This document shows, one piece after another, positions 17,186 to 26,394 of a DNA stretch of 64,000 nt. Source of the DNA: Ignavibacteriales bacterium. Its GTDB lineage: Bacteria; Bacteroidota; Ignavibacteria; Ignavibacteriales; Melioribacteraceae. The stretch covers positions 29,926 through 93,925 of the forward strand of contig JACOUS010000032.1 of the NCBI GenBank assembly GCA_016177735.1, in the 5' to 3' direction. The notes under the pieces were generated by a model. The model made no database searches and was not told where the DNA came from. It was given only the letters and a program-made list of their open reading frames with translations. Every line of letters starts with the position of its first letter. Position 1 is the first letter of the stretch. Position numbers and translations under genes: made by a program.

Positions 17186-19822
17186 TTATTGGATAACTAC
17201 CTTCTCTATAAAATCCAATGCTTCACCAATCTTAGAAACATCTTTTCCTCCGGCAGTTGCAAGATGAGAACGACCACCGCCGCTGCCGCCTACTATTAGT
17301 GCGACTTGCTTAACAATATTTCCGGCAAGAATTTTTTTCTCTTTGATCAAATCATCGGAAACAACCGCAACAATTCCAACTTTGCCTTCTATTTCGGAAA
17401 TTAAAACGCCAACGCCGCTCTTCATTTTTTCGCGCAGTTCATCGCCCATCGATTTCAATTCGTCCATGTTCGAAGCCGGCACTCTGCCCTTAAAAATTTT
17501 TATTCCGTTTACTTCCGTTGAAGAAGAAACTATCGCATCAATTCCGCCGAGTTTCTCTTTCAATTTTAAATCGGCAAGTTCTTTCTCAAGTTTCTTCTTT
17601 TCATCAAGTATTTCGTTAACTCTGCGTTCTGCATTCTGCACTTTGTTCTCTTGTTCTTTGATATATTTTTCAACGCCGGCACCGGTAACCGCTTCAATTC
17701 TCCGTACTCCGCTTGCAATGGAAGATTCCGAAACAATTTTGAACAAGCCGATCTGCGAAGAATTTTTTACATGTGTGCCGCCGCAAAATTCCATTGTGAA
17801 ATCACCGAACTGAACAACATTAACTTTGTCGCCGTATTTATCGCCGAAGAACATCAGCGCGCCCATTTTTTTTGCCGATTCAAACGGAGTATCGCGGCGA
17901 TGTGTCAACGGAATATTCTCGCGCAGTTTTTCATTCACGAGCGATTCGATTGCATCGAGTTCGCTCTCTTTCACTTTTTCGAAATGAGTGAAATCGAAAC
18001 GGAGGCGGTCGGGACCAACATACGAACCGGACTGCTGAACATGTGTGCCGAGAATTTCGCGAAGTGCTTTGTGTAGAAAATGTGTGACGGAATGATTCCG
18101 CATAATATCCCAGCGTCTGTTCTCGTTAACTTGTGCTGTAACCTTCATCCCAGCTTCGAGTTTTATGCTCGCATCATTTTCCAAAATGTGTACGACTTGA
18201 TTGTTAATCTTTGTGAGATCGATTACGCGTAAATGTGTATCGCCGATAAAAATAGAACCGGTGTCGTCAACCTGTCCGCCGGATTCAACATAGAAAGGAG
18301 TTTTATCGAGAACAACTAATAGTTTATTGCCGTCTTCTTTGGTTTCGATAATTTCTGCATCAGTTAATAGTTCGTCATATCCAGTAAATACTGTGGGATG
18401 AATAACAGTCAATGTAGCACTTGCATTAAATGATGCTCTTATGCTCGTAGAAACATTTAAAGTCCTTCCCTTTCTTCCTCTTTCTCTCTGTTCATTCATC
18501 AATTCGTTGAAACGAGCTTCATCAATTGTAAATCCTTGTTCGCGAGCCATTACCGCAGTTAAATCTACCGGGAAGCCGTAAGTATCGTATAATTTAAAAA
18601 CATCATCTCCGGAAATTACTTTTTCGTTTTGTGTATTTAATTTTTTTACAAGCTGATCGAACAGCTCGATTCCGCGGTCGAGCGTTGCATTAAAACTTTC
18701 CTCTTCCGCTTTTATAATTTTTTCAATCTGTGTTTGATTCGATTTTATTTCCGGAAAAACTTGCGAGAAGTTTTCGACAACAACAGAAATCGATTTGTAG
18801 AGAAATGGCTCTTTCAAGTTTAGTTTGCGTGCGTAACGAGCGGCGCGGCGCAATAATCTTCGCAAAACGTAACTGCGTCCTTCATTGCCGGGAGTAGCAC
18901 CGTCTGCAATTGCAAATGTAAGCGTTCGGATATGATCTGCAATTACACGCATTGCAATGTTTGTCTGCCCGGTTGGTGAATTGTCATCTGCCGGAAGTTT
19001 GTAATCGTATTTAATGTTGGAAAGTTTTTCAATCGCATTAATGATTGGTGTAAAAACATCCGTATCGTAATTGGAGTTTTTCTTCTGCAGTACAGCACAC
19101 ACACGTTCGAAACCCATCCCGGTATCTACATGTTTTGCCGGAAGGTCGTGAAGTTTTCCGTTTTCATCGCGGTTGTATTGAATGAAAACAAGATTCCAAA
19201 TTTCGATGCACTTCGGATCGCCGGCGTTCACATATTTTGGATTGTCGTAATCATCGCTCAAGTTGATATGAATTTCAGAACACGGACCGCACGGACCGGT
19301 TTCGCCCATTTCCCAAAAATTATCTTTCTCGTCGAAGCGCAAAATGTGATCGTGTTTAATATCGGTTTCATTTTCCCAATAATTTATTGCTTCATCATCG
19401 GTGCGGTAAACAGTTGCCCACAATCTTTCTTTCGGAAGTTTCCAAACTTCTGTTAATAATTCCCACGCCCATTTGATTGCTTCTTTTTTGTAATAGCCTG
19501 TCCCGATGCCGTCTTTTGAATCGGGATCGCCGAAACTCCAATTGCCGAGCATTTCAAAAAATGTGTGGTGGTAAGTATCGTGCCCTACTTCTTCGAGGTC
19601 GTTGTGTTTGCCGGAAACGCGGATACATTTTTGTGTGTCGGCGGCGCGTTTGTAATCGCGCGAGCCGGTTCCGAGAAAAACATCTTTGAATTGATTCATG
19701 CCGGCATTTGTAAAAAGCAATGTCGGGTCTCCGTGCGGAACAACCGGCGCGCTTGGTACGATTCTGTGACCTTTGCTGTTAAAGAAATCGAGGAACTGTT
19801 GTCTTATTTCTGTTGATGTCAT
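17186..19822 (-). CDS. alaS: Alanyl-tRNA synthetase
   Basis: The 878-residue, full-length enzyme charges tRNA(Ala). The catalytic class II domain opens with STEIRQQFLDFF and FTNAGMNQFK. The editing domain has the zinc ligands HSVTHFLH and CGGTH, and the C-Ala domain ends with the glycine-rich VGGSGGGRSHLATAGG. A coiled-coil linker (residues about 715-760, KVQNAERRVNEILDEKKKL) joins them. The ATG at 19822 begins the family-conserved N-terminus. The gene appears monocistronic, divergent from the sigma-factor gene. Confidence 0.98.
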   Translation of the reverse strand: MTSTEIRQQFLDFFNSKGHRIVPSAPVVPHGDPTLLFTNAGMNQFKDVFLGTGSRDYKRAADTQKCIRVSGKHNDLEEVGHDTYHHTFFEMLGNWSFGDPDSKDGIGTGYYKKEAIKWAWELLTEVWKLPKERLWATVYRTDDEAINYWENETDIKHDHILRFDEKDNFWEMGETGPCGPCSEIHINLSDDYDNPKYVNAGDPKCIEIWNLVFIQYNRDENGKLHDLPAKHVDTGMGFERVCAVLQKKNSNYDTDVFTPIINAIEKLSNIKYDYKLPADDNSPTGQTNIAMRVIADHIRTLTFAIADGATPGNEGRSYVLRRLLRRAARYARKLNLKEPFLYKSISVVVENFSQVFPEIKSNQTQIEKIIKAEEESFNATLDRGIELFDQLVKKLNTQNEKVISGDDVFKLYDTYGFPVDLTAVMAREQGFTIDEARFNELMNEQRERGRKGRTLNVSTSIRASFNASATLTVIHPTVFTGYDELLTDAEIIETKEDGNKLLVVLDKTPFYVESGGQVDDTGSIFIGDTHLRVIDLTKINNQVVHILENDASIKLEAGMKVTAQVNENRRWDIMRNHSVTHFLHKALREILGTHVQQSGSYVGPDRLRFDFTHFEKVKESELDAIESLVNEKLRENIPLTHRRDTPFESAKKMGALMFFGDKYGDKVNVVQFGDFTMEFCGGTHVKNSSQIGLFKIVSESSIASGVRRIEAVTGAGVEKYIKEQENKVQNAERRVNEILDEKKKLEKELADLKLKEKLGGIDAIVSSSTEVNGIKIFKGRVPASNMDELKSMGDELREKMKSGVGVLISEIEGKVGIVAVVSDDLIKEKKILAGNIVKQVALIVGGSGGGRSHLATAGGKDVSKIGEALDFIEKVVIQ

Positions 19823-20011
19823 TTTCGATAAAATTTTTTCATAAAGTGCGACAAATATAATAAAAATAGCTTTCAGCTCGGAATGTCAAAAAACGAGCTG
19901 ACGGAAAAGAAACGAGTTGAAGAATAGACAAGCTAAATATTATGATATGTTGTAAATTTGTTTTACTAATTATACCTTTGATTGTAATCGTAAAACTATC
20001 TACGAGGGGAT

Positions 20012-20590
20012 TTGAGCAAGTTCGCCGAATTAACAGATTTGGAATTGATGCACGAGATATCGAGGTTCGAATCGAGAGCTTTGGAAGAATTGTACGATAG
20101 GTACTCGCCTCTCCTTTACACAGTCATTAAAAAAATCGCACCCGATCCGGCAAACGCGGAACAAATTCTTGTAGAAGTATTCATTATTATTTGGCGGAAG
20201 ATAGGCAAGTTTCATTTTGCAAACGGAAATGTTTTTAGCTGGCTTATTACTTTGGCAAGGAACAAAGCTGTTGATATGCTTCGCCGCGAAAGAGCCGCCG
20301 GTACTACTTCACAATTTTATGACGATGATTACGAAGATTATTTTATCATCCCGACTTTCACGGGCGATATGGACAGTCTTGATTTTAATACTGCCGTAAG
20401 CTTGAAACCGAAAATTGAAAAGGCACTCTCAAAATTAACCGATACGCAAAAATATGTTTTGCACCTTGCATATTATGAAGGTTACTCGGTTGATGAAATT
20501 GCAGATAAACTTAACGTCCCGATTGAAACAGTCCGCAGTAAAGTAATGACTGCATTACTTAGTTTAAGAGATTTTATGGTGAAGGAGTAG
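20012..20590 (+). CDS. ECF-type sigma-70 family RNA polymerase sigma factor
   Basis: A 192-residue sigma factor with regions 2 and 4 only. Region 2 spans about 20-95 (ALEELYDRYSPLLY, NVFSWLITLARNKAVDMLRRERA). Region 4 spans about 130-185 (LTDTQKYVLHLAYYEGYSVDEIADKLNVPIETVRSKV). A TTG start at 20012 follows GAGGGGA. The last codons contain the AAGGAG ribosome site of the next gene, 4 bp downstream. That next gene is a membrane anti-sigma factor, so this sigma factor is probably held inactive at the membrane until an envelope signal arrives. The SigK-RskA pair is the closest described arrangement. Confidence 0.93.
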   Translation: MSKFAELTDLELMHEISRFESRALEELYDRYSPLLYTVIKKIAPDPANAEQILVEVFIIIWRKIGKFHFANGNVFSWLITLARNKAVDMLRRERAAGTTSQFYDDDYEDYFIIPTFTGDMDSLDFNTAVSLKPKIEKALSKLTDTQKYVLHLAYYEGYSVDEIADKLNVPIETVRSKVMTALLSLRDFMVKE

Positions 20591-20594
20591 AGAA

Positions 20595-21686
20595 ATGTCG
20601 GATAATGCATTGCGGGAAATGATTGCGGCTTTTGCCGCCGGATGTATGGATAAAGAAAATTTTGTGCAGTTCAAAGATTATCTCACAGCCGGAGGTGAAC
20701 TACCGGAGAGAGAACTCGGCGAACTTCAGAATATTGTTTCGATGATTCCGATTATTCTTGATATGGAAAAACCCGACCCGGCTTTAAAAGACAGCGTGGC
20801 AAAAAAACTTATCGGTCTGCAAGAAGAAATTAAAACAAAAATTCGTGAATCGAGAACAAGAACGGTTGTACTGAACGCTCCGCCGCCGGCAAAGAAGACC
20901 GGAACAAAAACTTTCATGGAAACAATTGCCGGAACAAAAACTTCTGTTCGTAAACCGACTTTTACAAACGGCGATAATTCAAAAACAACAGCGGAGAGAA
21001 CAACAGTAGTTGAACGCGAAGAATTAACAACTGCTCAAACCGGTACTGTTCAGATGCCTTCCGCAAGAGTTACCGGTCAGCCGAAGTCTCTTTTTCTCAG
21101 CCAGCCGCCTCAACAGCAGACACCGCCTCAGCCGCAAGAAAAAATTTCTTCGGGAATTGCCGGATGGCTCGCGATTATTCTTGTTATAGTTCTTTGCACT
21201 CTGCTCGGTTATTATACTTACACTTCGATAAGTGAATTGAACAGCCAGATCGATGAGATGAAACATGATATCACTTCTCTGCGAAGCGAGCTTGCCTCCG
21301 CAAATAATTTTATGAGCAGTTACATCTCGTTGATAGAATTTTTTAATTACAAAGACGTGAGCGTTGCAAATCTTTCCTCAGCCGGTCCGGATAAGAAAGG
21401 AAGCGCGAGAATCTTTTTGGCATTCGATCAAAAAGAAGGATTGGTACAGTTTAAAAACACGATTCTGCTGCAGCCGAATCAAGGTTTTCAAATCTGGGTC
21501 GTAAGCAAGAATCAGGCATATTCAATTGGGGTTTACACTCCGAACGGCGGCGAGTATTTCAAACTAACTACGTTTCCGTTTCTGCCGAGGGAAGCGATTG
21601 ATCTGATAAAAATTACTATTGAATCAAATACCGGTTCGCCGACTCCGTCCGTGCAAACTTATCTTCAAGGAACGGTCGGGAAATAA
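20595..21686 (+). CDS. RskA-like membrane anti-sigma factor
   Basis: A 363-residue, single-pass membrane protein. The cytoplasmic N-terminus (residues 1-75) looks like an anti-sigma domain but lacks the HxxxCxxC zinc motif. A Pro/Gln/Thr-rich linker (95-180) follows, then a transmembrane helix near 187-212 (GWLAIILVIVLCTLLGYY) and a short coiled coil. The extracytoplasmic domain (260-363) has the RskA C-terminal pattern (GSARIFLAFD, GFQIWVVSKNQ, PNGGEYF). Its ribosome site lies inside the sigma gene, giving translational coupling. It ends directly against the stop of the convergent gene at 21687. Confidence 0.88.
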   Translation: MSDNALREMIAAFAAGCMDKENFVQFKDYLTAGGELPERELGELQNIVSMIPIILDMEKPDPALKDSVAKKLIGLQEEIKTKIRESRTRTVVLNAPPPAKKTGTKTFMETIAGTKTSVRKPTFTNGDNSKTTAERTTVVEREELTTAQTGTVQMPSARVTGQPKSLFLSQPPQQQTPPQPQEKISSGIAGWLAIILVIVLCTLLGYYTYTSISELNSQIDEMKHDITSLRSELASANNFMSSYISLIEFFNYKDVSVANLSSAGPDKKGSARIFLAFDQKEGLVQFKNTILLQPNQGFQIWVVSKNQAYSIGVYTPNGGEYFKLTTFPFLPREAIDLIKITIESNTGSPTPSVQTYLQGTVGK

Positions 21687-22196
21687 TCAACCTCTTTTTC
21701 TATTCCAGAAAATATTTAATCCCCACAGAATTAAAACCACGGGCCAAAAATCTTCCGCTGTATCTGCAAGTCTGTTTGCAAAATTTATTATTCCGAGATT
21801 TCTAAAAAGAGTAACCGATAAATAACCGGCGGTCATTAAAACTGCCGACGCATATAAAAAGATTTTCTGTTTTGTGTCTTCGATAAAAAGTATCATAAAA
21901 GTTGAACCGCCGATAAACAGAATGGAAGTGAAGATCAATCCTCTCGAATTAATCAATTCAAAATTTTCTTTGATGAGAAAAATAATTCCGATCATAAATA
22001 GAATTGAAGCTGTTAGGAGGCGGATTCTATTTTTTTCGTTTAATGAAAAATAAACTGCCGGCAGACTGTAAATTATTAGTGCCGCAGCCGCAGTAAAACT
22101 TTCCGAAACGGAAATTATTGAAAAGTAACCGAGCAAAGAGAGCACGCCGAAAAGTATAAGCGCAAGTGCAGTTGTTATTTTATAGTTTCTGTTCAT
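21687..22196 (-). CDS. Polytopic membrane protein, LiaF/DUF5668-like N-terminal type
   Basis: A 169-residue protein with about five or six hydrophobic helices (ITTALALILFGVLSLLGYF, AAALIIYSLPAVYF, LLTASILFMIGIIFLI, GLIFTSILFIGGSTFMILF and others). The last helix has FWPVVLILWGLNIFWNRKR, as in LiaI/LiaF-like transmembrane proteins. The start overlaps the end of the PspC gene by 17 bp, so the two form one unit, probably an envelope-stress module. The stop abuts the stop of the anti-sigma gene with no spacer. Confidence 0.75.
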   Translation of the reverse strand: MNRNYKITTALALILFGVLSLLGYFSIISVSESFTAAAALIIYSLPAVYFSLNEKNRIRLLTASILFMIGIIFLIKENFELINSRGLIFTSILFIGGSTFMILFIEDTKQKIFLYASAVLMTAGYLSVTLFRNLGIINFANRLADTAEDFWPVVLILWGLNIFWNRKRG

Positions 22197-22878
22197 CGGC
22201 TTCTTTTAATCCGGATTGAGTAAAAAGTGCAAGTAAAATGTAAGCGATAGAAAAAATTCCAAGTGTGAGAAATAGAGCAAATAGAAAAACAATTCTGACA
22301 GTCGTTGAATCAACCCCGGTATATTTTGCCAAGCCGCCGCAAACGCCAAACAGTTTTTTATCATCGGCGGACCGTAAAAAATTTTCGGGATAAACTGCCG
22401 GTTCGGATTTAACAATCTCTTTTTTTGAAAATAATTTTATGCCGAATGCGAAGAAAGCGAGCGGAACAATAAATGAATTTGGAAGAACGAATAATCTTCC
22501 CGAAGAAAAAAATCCGAGTGACGAAAAACCGGAATAAATTCCGGCAGTAATCATCATTCCCCCAATCACGGTTTTGAAGTTTACTTTCTTTTGTTTGAGC
22601 AATTCCTCATCGGTTAATTGTTTCGGTGAAACTTCTAAGGGCAGTAACGCGGCGGTAATTAAATATGCGGCAACGCTCCATCCGCCCAAAAGTAAGCCGA
22701 GCATAAATATTAATCTGACAACGGAAGGGTCTGCATCAAAATATTTTGCGATGCCCGAACAAACACCGGCAATAATCACATCGCTGCCGGAGCGTTCTAA
22801 TTTTTTTACCGGCGGTAATGAATTACCGTGCTGGTATTGCGATTCATCAAAAATGTTCGGGAAATTATTTTCGTCCAT
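22180..22878 (-). CDS. Protein with two PspC domains
   Basis: A 232-residue membrane protein with two PspC modules: residues about 25-85 (LERSGSDVIIAGVCSGIAKY, DPSVVRLIFML) and about 168-228 (KKLFGVCGGLAKYTGVDS, TTVRIVFLFALF). Two more hydrophobic segments lie between them. PspC proteins sense or transmit membrane stress. The tandem form plus the co-translated LiaF-like partner suggests a membrane stress unit. An inverted repeat TAACAT-N10-ATGTTA lies about 70 bp upstream. Confidence 0.88.
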   Translation of the reverse strand: MDENNFPNIFDESQYQHGNSLPPVKKLERSGSDVIIAGVCSGIAKYFDADPSVVRLIFMLGLLLGGWSVAAYLITAALLPLEVSPKQLTDEELLKQKKVNFKTVIGGMMITAGIYSGFSSLGFFSSGRLFVLPNSFIVPLAFFAFGIKLFSKKEIVKSEPAVYPENFLRSADDKKLFGVCGGLAKYTGVDSTTVRIVFLFALFLTLGIFSIAYILLALFTQSGLKEADEQKL

Positions 22879-23195
22879 GTGCAGAGATGTTTAAAATCGG
22901 TTGTTTAATTTATCGAAACGTGTGAGTTAATTTATCCTTGTGAGCTGTTAACATAAATCGCAACATGTTATTTCTTGAATCGAATATAAAAATTAGTTGA
23001 GAGAGATAAAAGAAAGCATCAACAAGTCACAAACGAATCAATTTTATTTGCTCATGCCCGCCAACAAACGGCGGGTAAACTCTTGTTCATAATCTTGATC
23101 TGCTTTTAAAAAGAGAAGAATTCTTTTGTCTAAAATTTCATGCAAAAGTTATCGTGAATATTTTATATTTCTTCTCAAAAAAAGCTTGAGACGAA
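22879..23195. other. Divergent intergenic region with two palindromes
   Basis: 317 bp between the PspC and DUF2905 genes. It contains TAACAT-N10-ATGTTA at 22949-22970, a possible operator for the PspC unit. It also holds a CCCGCC/GGCGGG palindrome at 23057-23075 that belongs to a dispersed intergenic family. No gene is seen. Confidence 0.5.
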
Positions 23196-23417
23196 ATGGG
23201 TGAGTTTCATCAACTCGGAAGATTTTTAATCATTGCCGGATTACTGATTGTTGTTGTGGGCGCTGTAATTATGCTGTGGGATAAAATTCCTTTCCTCGGA
23301 AAACTACCGGGCGATATAATTATCAAACGGAAAAACTTCACTTTCTATTTTCCGATAGTTACTTCAATTCTACTCAGCATAATTATTTCGCTGATACTTT
23401 ATCTGCTTAAAAAGTGA
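23196..23417 (+). CDS. DUF2905 family small membrane protein
   Basis: A 73-residue protein with two transmembrane helices (residues 10-30 and 50-70) separated by the family signature IPFLGKLPGDIIIKR. DUF2905 proteins are widespread and uncharacterised. The gene sits 37 bp before the purine permease and probably shares its transcript. Confidence 0.88.
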   Translation: MGEFHQLGRFLIIAGLLIVVVGAVIMLWDKIPFLGKLPGDIIIKRKNFTFYFPIVTSILLSIIISLILYLLKK

Positions 23418-23454
23418 GCGGCAAAAATTTTCCCAAAACATTTTAGAGGGTAAC

Positions 23455-24756
23455 ATGTTGAAAAGATATTTCAATCTCGACGGGCTTGGAACAAATATCA
23501 AACAAGAAATAATCGGCGGTGCGACAACTTTCGTAACGATGGCTTACATAATAATTGTTAACCCGAAAATTTTGGAAGCCGCCGGAATGCCGTTCGGTGC
23601 GGCAATGACCGCAACAATAATGAGCGCGTTTTTCGGTACGTTGATTATGGGAGTTTATGCAAAACGTCCTTTTGCAATTGCACCGTACATGGGCGAAAAT
23701 GCTTTTGTTGCTTACACGGTTGTTAACGTGCTCGGCTACAGCTGGCAGACCGCGCTCGGCGCAATTTTTATCGGCGGAGTTTTGTTTACGCTTCTCACAA
23801 TTTTTAAGATACGGAGCTGGCTTGCAAATGCGCTTCCCGAAAGTTTGAAAATTGCTTTCGCCGCCGGCATCGGTTTGTTCTTAACATTTATCGGGTTGAA
23901 TGAAGCCGGCATCGTAAAACTTGGTGTGCCCGGCGCGCCGGTGCATGTCGGAAATCTGAAAGACCCTTCCGTACTTCTCGGAATTTTTTCTTTCCTTTTG
24001 ATCGGCGTGTTGATGATTAAAAAAATCAACGGATCGATTTTGATCGGGATAGTTGTAACGGCATTGCTCGGTTTTCTTTTTAAAGTTACGCCGCTTCCCG
24101 CTCAATGGATTAGTCTGCCGCCTGATGTGAGTCCGGTATTTTTGCAATTGGATATCCGCGGCGCGTTGAGCTGGGGATTTTTTGCAGTGATACTTGTTGT
24201 GTTTGTAATGGATTTTGTTGACACGATGGGAACACTTCTCGGATTGGGTTACAAAGCAAACATGCTTGATGCCGATGGGAATCTTCCCGAAATAGAAAAA
24301 CCAATGTTGTGCGATGCAATTGCAACAACTGCCGGTGCATTATTCGGAACAACTACAAGCGGAGCGTACATTGAATCTGCCGCCGGAATTCAAGCCGGGG
24401 GAAAATCGGGATTGACTTCGGTTGTTACTGCATTTTTATTTTTGACAGCGCTCTTTTTTGCGCCGGTCTTTTCCGCAATACCTTCTTACGCGTACGGCTC
24501 GGCATTAATTGTTGTCGGTCTGCTGATGATCAGTCCGGTCTCGCATCTAAAATTTGATAACATGGCGGAAACAATTCCCGTGTTTGTAACAATTACGCTG
24601 ATGAGTTTTACTTACAATCTCGGCATCGGCATGACAGCCGGATTTGTACTCTACCCGTTGACAATGTTTGTAGATAAAAAAATAAAACAAGTTACACCCG
24701 GCATGTGGGTTCTCTTCTGCTTCTCGATTTTGTTTTATGTTTTTTATCCGTATTAA
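23455..24756 (+). CDS. NCS2 family xanthine/uracil/adenine permease (AzgA-like)
   Basis: A 433-residue, roughly fourteen-helix permease of the NCS2/AzgA group, which imports purine bases with protons. The family is shown by the N-terminal EIIGGATTFVTMAYII, PYMGENAFVAYTVV and the C-terminal GTTTSGAYIESAAGIQAGGKSGL segment. AAAC...AGAGGG precedes the ATG. The exact substrate (adenine, guanine or hypoxanthine) cannot be read from the sequence. Confidence 0.92.
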   Translation: MLKRYFNLDGLGTNIKQEIIGGATTFVTMAYIIIVNPKILEAAGMPFGAAMTATIMSAFFGTLIMGVYAKRPFAIAPYMGENAFVAYTVVNVLGYSWQTALGAIFIGGVLFTLLTIFKIRSWLANALPESLKIAFAAGIGLFLTFIGLNEAGIVKLGVPGAPVHVGNLKDPSVLLGIFSFLLIGVLMIKKINGSILIGIVVTALLGFLFKVTPLPAQWISLPPDVSPVFLQLDIRGALSWGFFAVILVVFVMDFVDTMGTLLGLGYKANMLDADGNLPEIEKPMLCDAIATTAGALFGTTTSGAYIESAAGIQAGGKSGLTSVVTAFLFLTALFFAPVFSAIPSYAYGSALIVVGLLMISPVSHLKFDNMAETIPVFVTITLMSFTYNLGIGMTAGFVLYPLTMFVDKKIKQVTPGMWVLFCFSILFYVFYPY

Positions 24757-24856
24757 AAACTTTGATTTGATAAAAAGTTGAATCGCATCTCAAAATATTT
24801 CATCATATGTTTTGAAAAAATTTTTACTAATGAATAAAAATTACTACGGAGTTTAA

Positions 24857-25288
24857 ATGGCTGTTAAAAAGGCGCTCGTAAAACAGATTCAAGGTGTAAC
24901 ATTTATGGGCAAAACCGATTCGAATCACTGGGTAGCGATGGACGGACCGGAAGAATTCGGCGGAAGTGATGCCGGCACGCGTCCGAAAGAACTATTACTG
25001 CTCGCACTCGGCGGTTGTACGGGAAGTGATGTTGCAGTGATTCTCAAAAAGAAAAAAATTGCACTCGATAATTTTGAAATGAATATCTCTGCGGAAGTTC
25101 AGGAAACTCATCCGCAAGTTTATACAAAGATTCATCTCGAATATGTTTTTTACGGAAAGAATATCCCGGTTGATGCGGTTGAAAGGGCAATTGAGTTATC
25201 TCAAAAAACTTATTGCAGTGTAACAGCGATGCTTCAAAAAGCAGTTGAGATTACTCACTCGTATAGAATTGAAGAAACAAAAAACTGA
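24857..25288 (+). CDS. OsmC family peroxidase-like protein
   Basis: A 143-residue OsmC/Ohr-fold protein. The two redox cysteines of the family are visible in LGGCTGSDV and KTYCSVTAM. It probably reduces organic hydroperoxides or handles thiol stress in the cytoplasm, as a YhfA-like OsmC. A TACGGAGTTT site precedes the ATG. It is a single gene closed by a hairpin terminator. Confidence 0.9.
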   Translation: MAVKKALVKQIQGVTFMGKTDSNHWVAMDGPEEFGGSDAGTRPKELLLLALGGCTGSDVAVILKKKKIALDNFEMNISAEVQETHPQVYTKIHLEYVFYGKNIPVDAVERAIELSQKTYCSVTAMLQKAVEITHSYRIEETKN

Positions 25289-25302
25289 AAGACAAATTTT
25301 TA

Positions 25303-25347
25303 TAGACTGCTGATAACACGGATTAAATCTGTGCCATCAGCGGTCTA
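25303..25347. terminator. Long hairpin between the convergent OsmC and DUF2203 genes
   Basis: A 45-nt imperfect inverted repeat bounded by TAGACTGCTGAT and ATCAGCGGTCTA is followed by a T-rich tract. It resembles the element at 58251-58304. It probably terminates both flanking genes. Confidence 0.7.
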
Positions 25348-25367
25348 TTTCTTCTTTGAATGTTCCG

Positions 25368-25748
25368 TTACAAATATTCTTCCGGTATCGGTTTGCGTCC
25401 GACGTACCCTTCTTCAATTCCGTGATAAAATTTTACCGAATCTTCATCACTTCGCCAGCAGAGTAAAACTTCTTCACCTTCAATCATTGCCGGAAAGTCA
25501 ACAAGCCCGATCTGGAAATTCCAATCTTTGTACGAACAGCCGATTTCTTCAAGCTCTCTCATGTAATAATTCAACTGCGCGTTGTATTGTTCTATCTCTT
25601 TATTCCCATCGATATTCCCGCCGAGAGATTCCGCAATTGTGCGTATCTGGAATACAGTATCCAAAATATCTTTAACAATTTTTTTTACGAGCGGCAAAGT
25701 TTTGTTCGCCTCTTCCGGCGTAAAATATTTTAAATCGGTCTGCGGCAT
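25368..25748 (-). CDS. DUF2203 domain protein
   Basis: A 126-residue, mostly helical soluble protein. The family pattern is clear: KYFTPEEANKTLPLVKKIV near the start, IGCSYKDWNFQIGLVDFPA, then VLLCWRSDED and FYHGIEEGYVGRKPI. The function of DUF2203 is unknown. It is a single gene convergent with the OsmC gene. Confidence 0.88.
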   Translation of the reverse strand: MPQTDLKYFTPEEANKTLPLVKKIVKDILDTVFQIRTIAESLGGNIDGNKEIEQYNAQLNYYMRELEEIGCSYKDWNFQIGLVDFPAMIEGEEVLLCWRSDEDSVKFYHGIEEGYVGRKPIPEEYL

Positions 25749-25844
25749 TTGAGCACCTCTCTAATTAAACAGAATATTAGTCGTTCACAGTTTCAAATGA
25801 ATTATACAAAAACCGAATTGACAACTCAAATTTAAAATTCTATT

Positions 25845-25872
25845 TTAGTTAGTAATATTTTAATTAGTGACA
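25845..25872 (+). promoter_or_regulatory. Operator-like sequence over the marR start
   Basis: A 28-bp sequence with direct repeats TTAGTAA and TTAGTGA spaced 15 bp. It matches 21 of 28 positions with the sequence at 26350-26377 before the pirin gene. It overlaps the GTG start of the MarR gene, as an autoregulatory site would. Confidence 0.65.
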
Positions 25873-26328
25873 GTGTTGAAGACTACAAAGAAGTACGGCA
25901 AAAAAATCGATCTCGCGCTCACAACTTGGGTGAAACTTGCGCGTGCATTTTCGTTGTTATACAAAAAGTCTGTTGAAGATATTAGAAGATACGGATTGAC
26001 ACAGCCGCAGTTTGCGGTTATCGAAGTCCTCGGGCATTTGGGTCCGCTGAAAGTGGGCGAGATATGCAATAAAATGCTCGTTACCGGCGGCAATATGACT
26101 TTGGTTCTGGATAACATCGAAAAACTCGGTTACATCGAAAGAGTGCACAGCAAAGAAGATAGACGTGCAATTCTTGTTCAACTTACGGAGAATGGGCAAA
26201 ATATTTTTGACAGCGTTTTTCATCAACATGCCGAACAGATAACAAAACACATTTCTGCTCTTTCTGCAGATGAACAAAAAAAATTAGGCGACTTGCTGAA
26301 AAAATTGGGATTGTCTCTTCGCGATTAA
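25867..26328 (+). CDS. MarR family transcriptional regulator
   Basis: A 153-residue dimeric winged-helix regulator. The helices and wing of MarR are visible (GLTQPQFAVIEVLGHLGPLKVGEICNKM, then MTLVLDNIEKLGYIERVHSKEDRRAILVQLTENG). No obvious redox cysteine is placed as in OhrR, although one Cys lies in the recognition region (EICNKM). GTG at 25867 is used; GTG at 25873 is possible. It precedes the pirin gene by 66 bp, and both carry the same upstream sequence, so it very likely regulates itself and pirin. Confidence 0.92.
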   Translation: MTVLKTTKKYGKKIDLALTTWVKLARAFSLLYKKSVEDIRRYGLTQPQFAVIEVLGHLGPLKVGEICNKMLVTGGNMTLVLDNIEKLGYIERVHSKEDRRAILVQLTENGQNIFDSVFHQHAEQITKHISALSADEQKKLGDLLKKLGLSLRD

Positions 26329-26349
26329 AAAAATTTTACAATTATATTA

Positions 26350-26377
26350 CGAGTTCGTGATATAATAATTCGTGACA
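26350..26377 (+). promoter_or_regulatory. Second copy of the MarR operator-like sequence, upstream of pirin
   Basis: TTCGTGA occurs twice with 15-bp spacing (26354-26360 and 26369-26375), inside a 28-bp block that matches 25845-25872 at 21 of 28 positions. It lies 17 bp before the pirin ATG and just upstream of its AAAGGA ribosome site. Confidence 0.65.
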
Positions 26378-26394
26378 AATTGAAAGGATAAAAA

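Noticed and set aside
25331..25675. 114-codon plus-strand frame opposite the DUF2203 gene
   Set aside because: It is a shadow of a well-supported family gene and is not protein-like.
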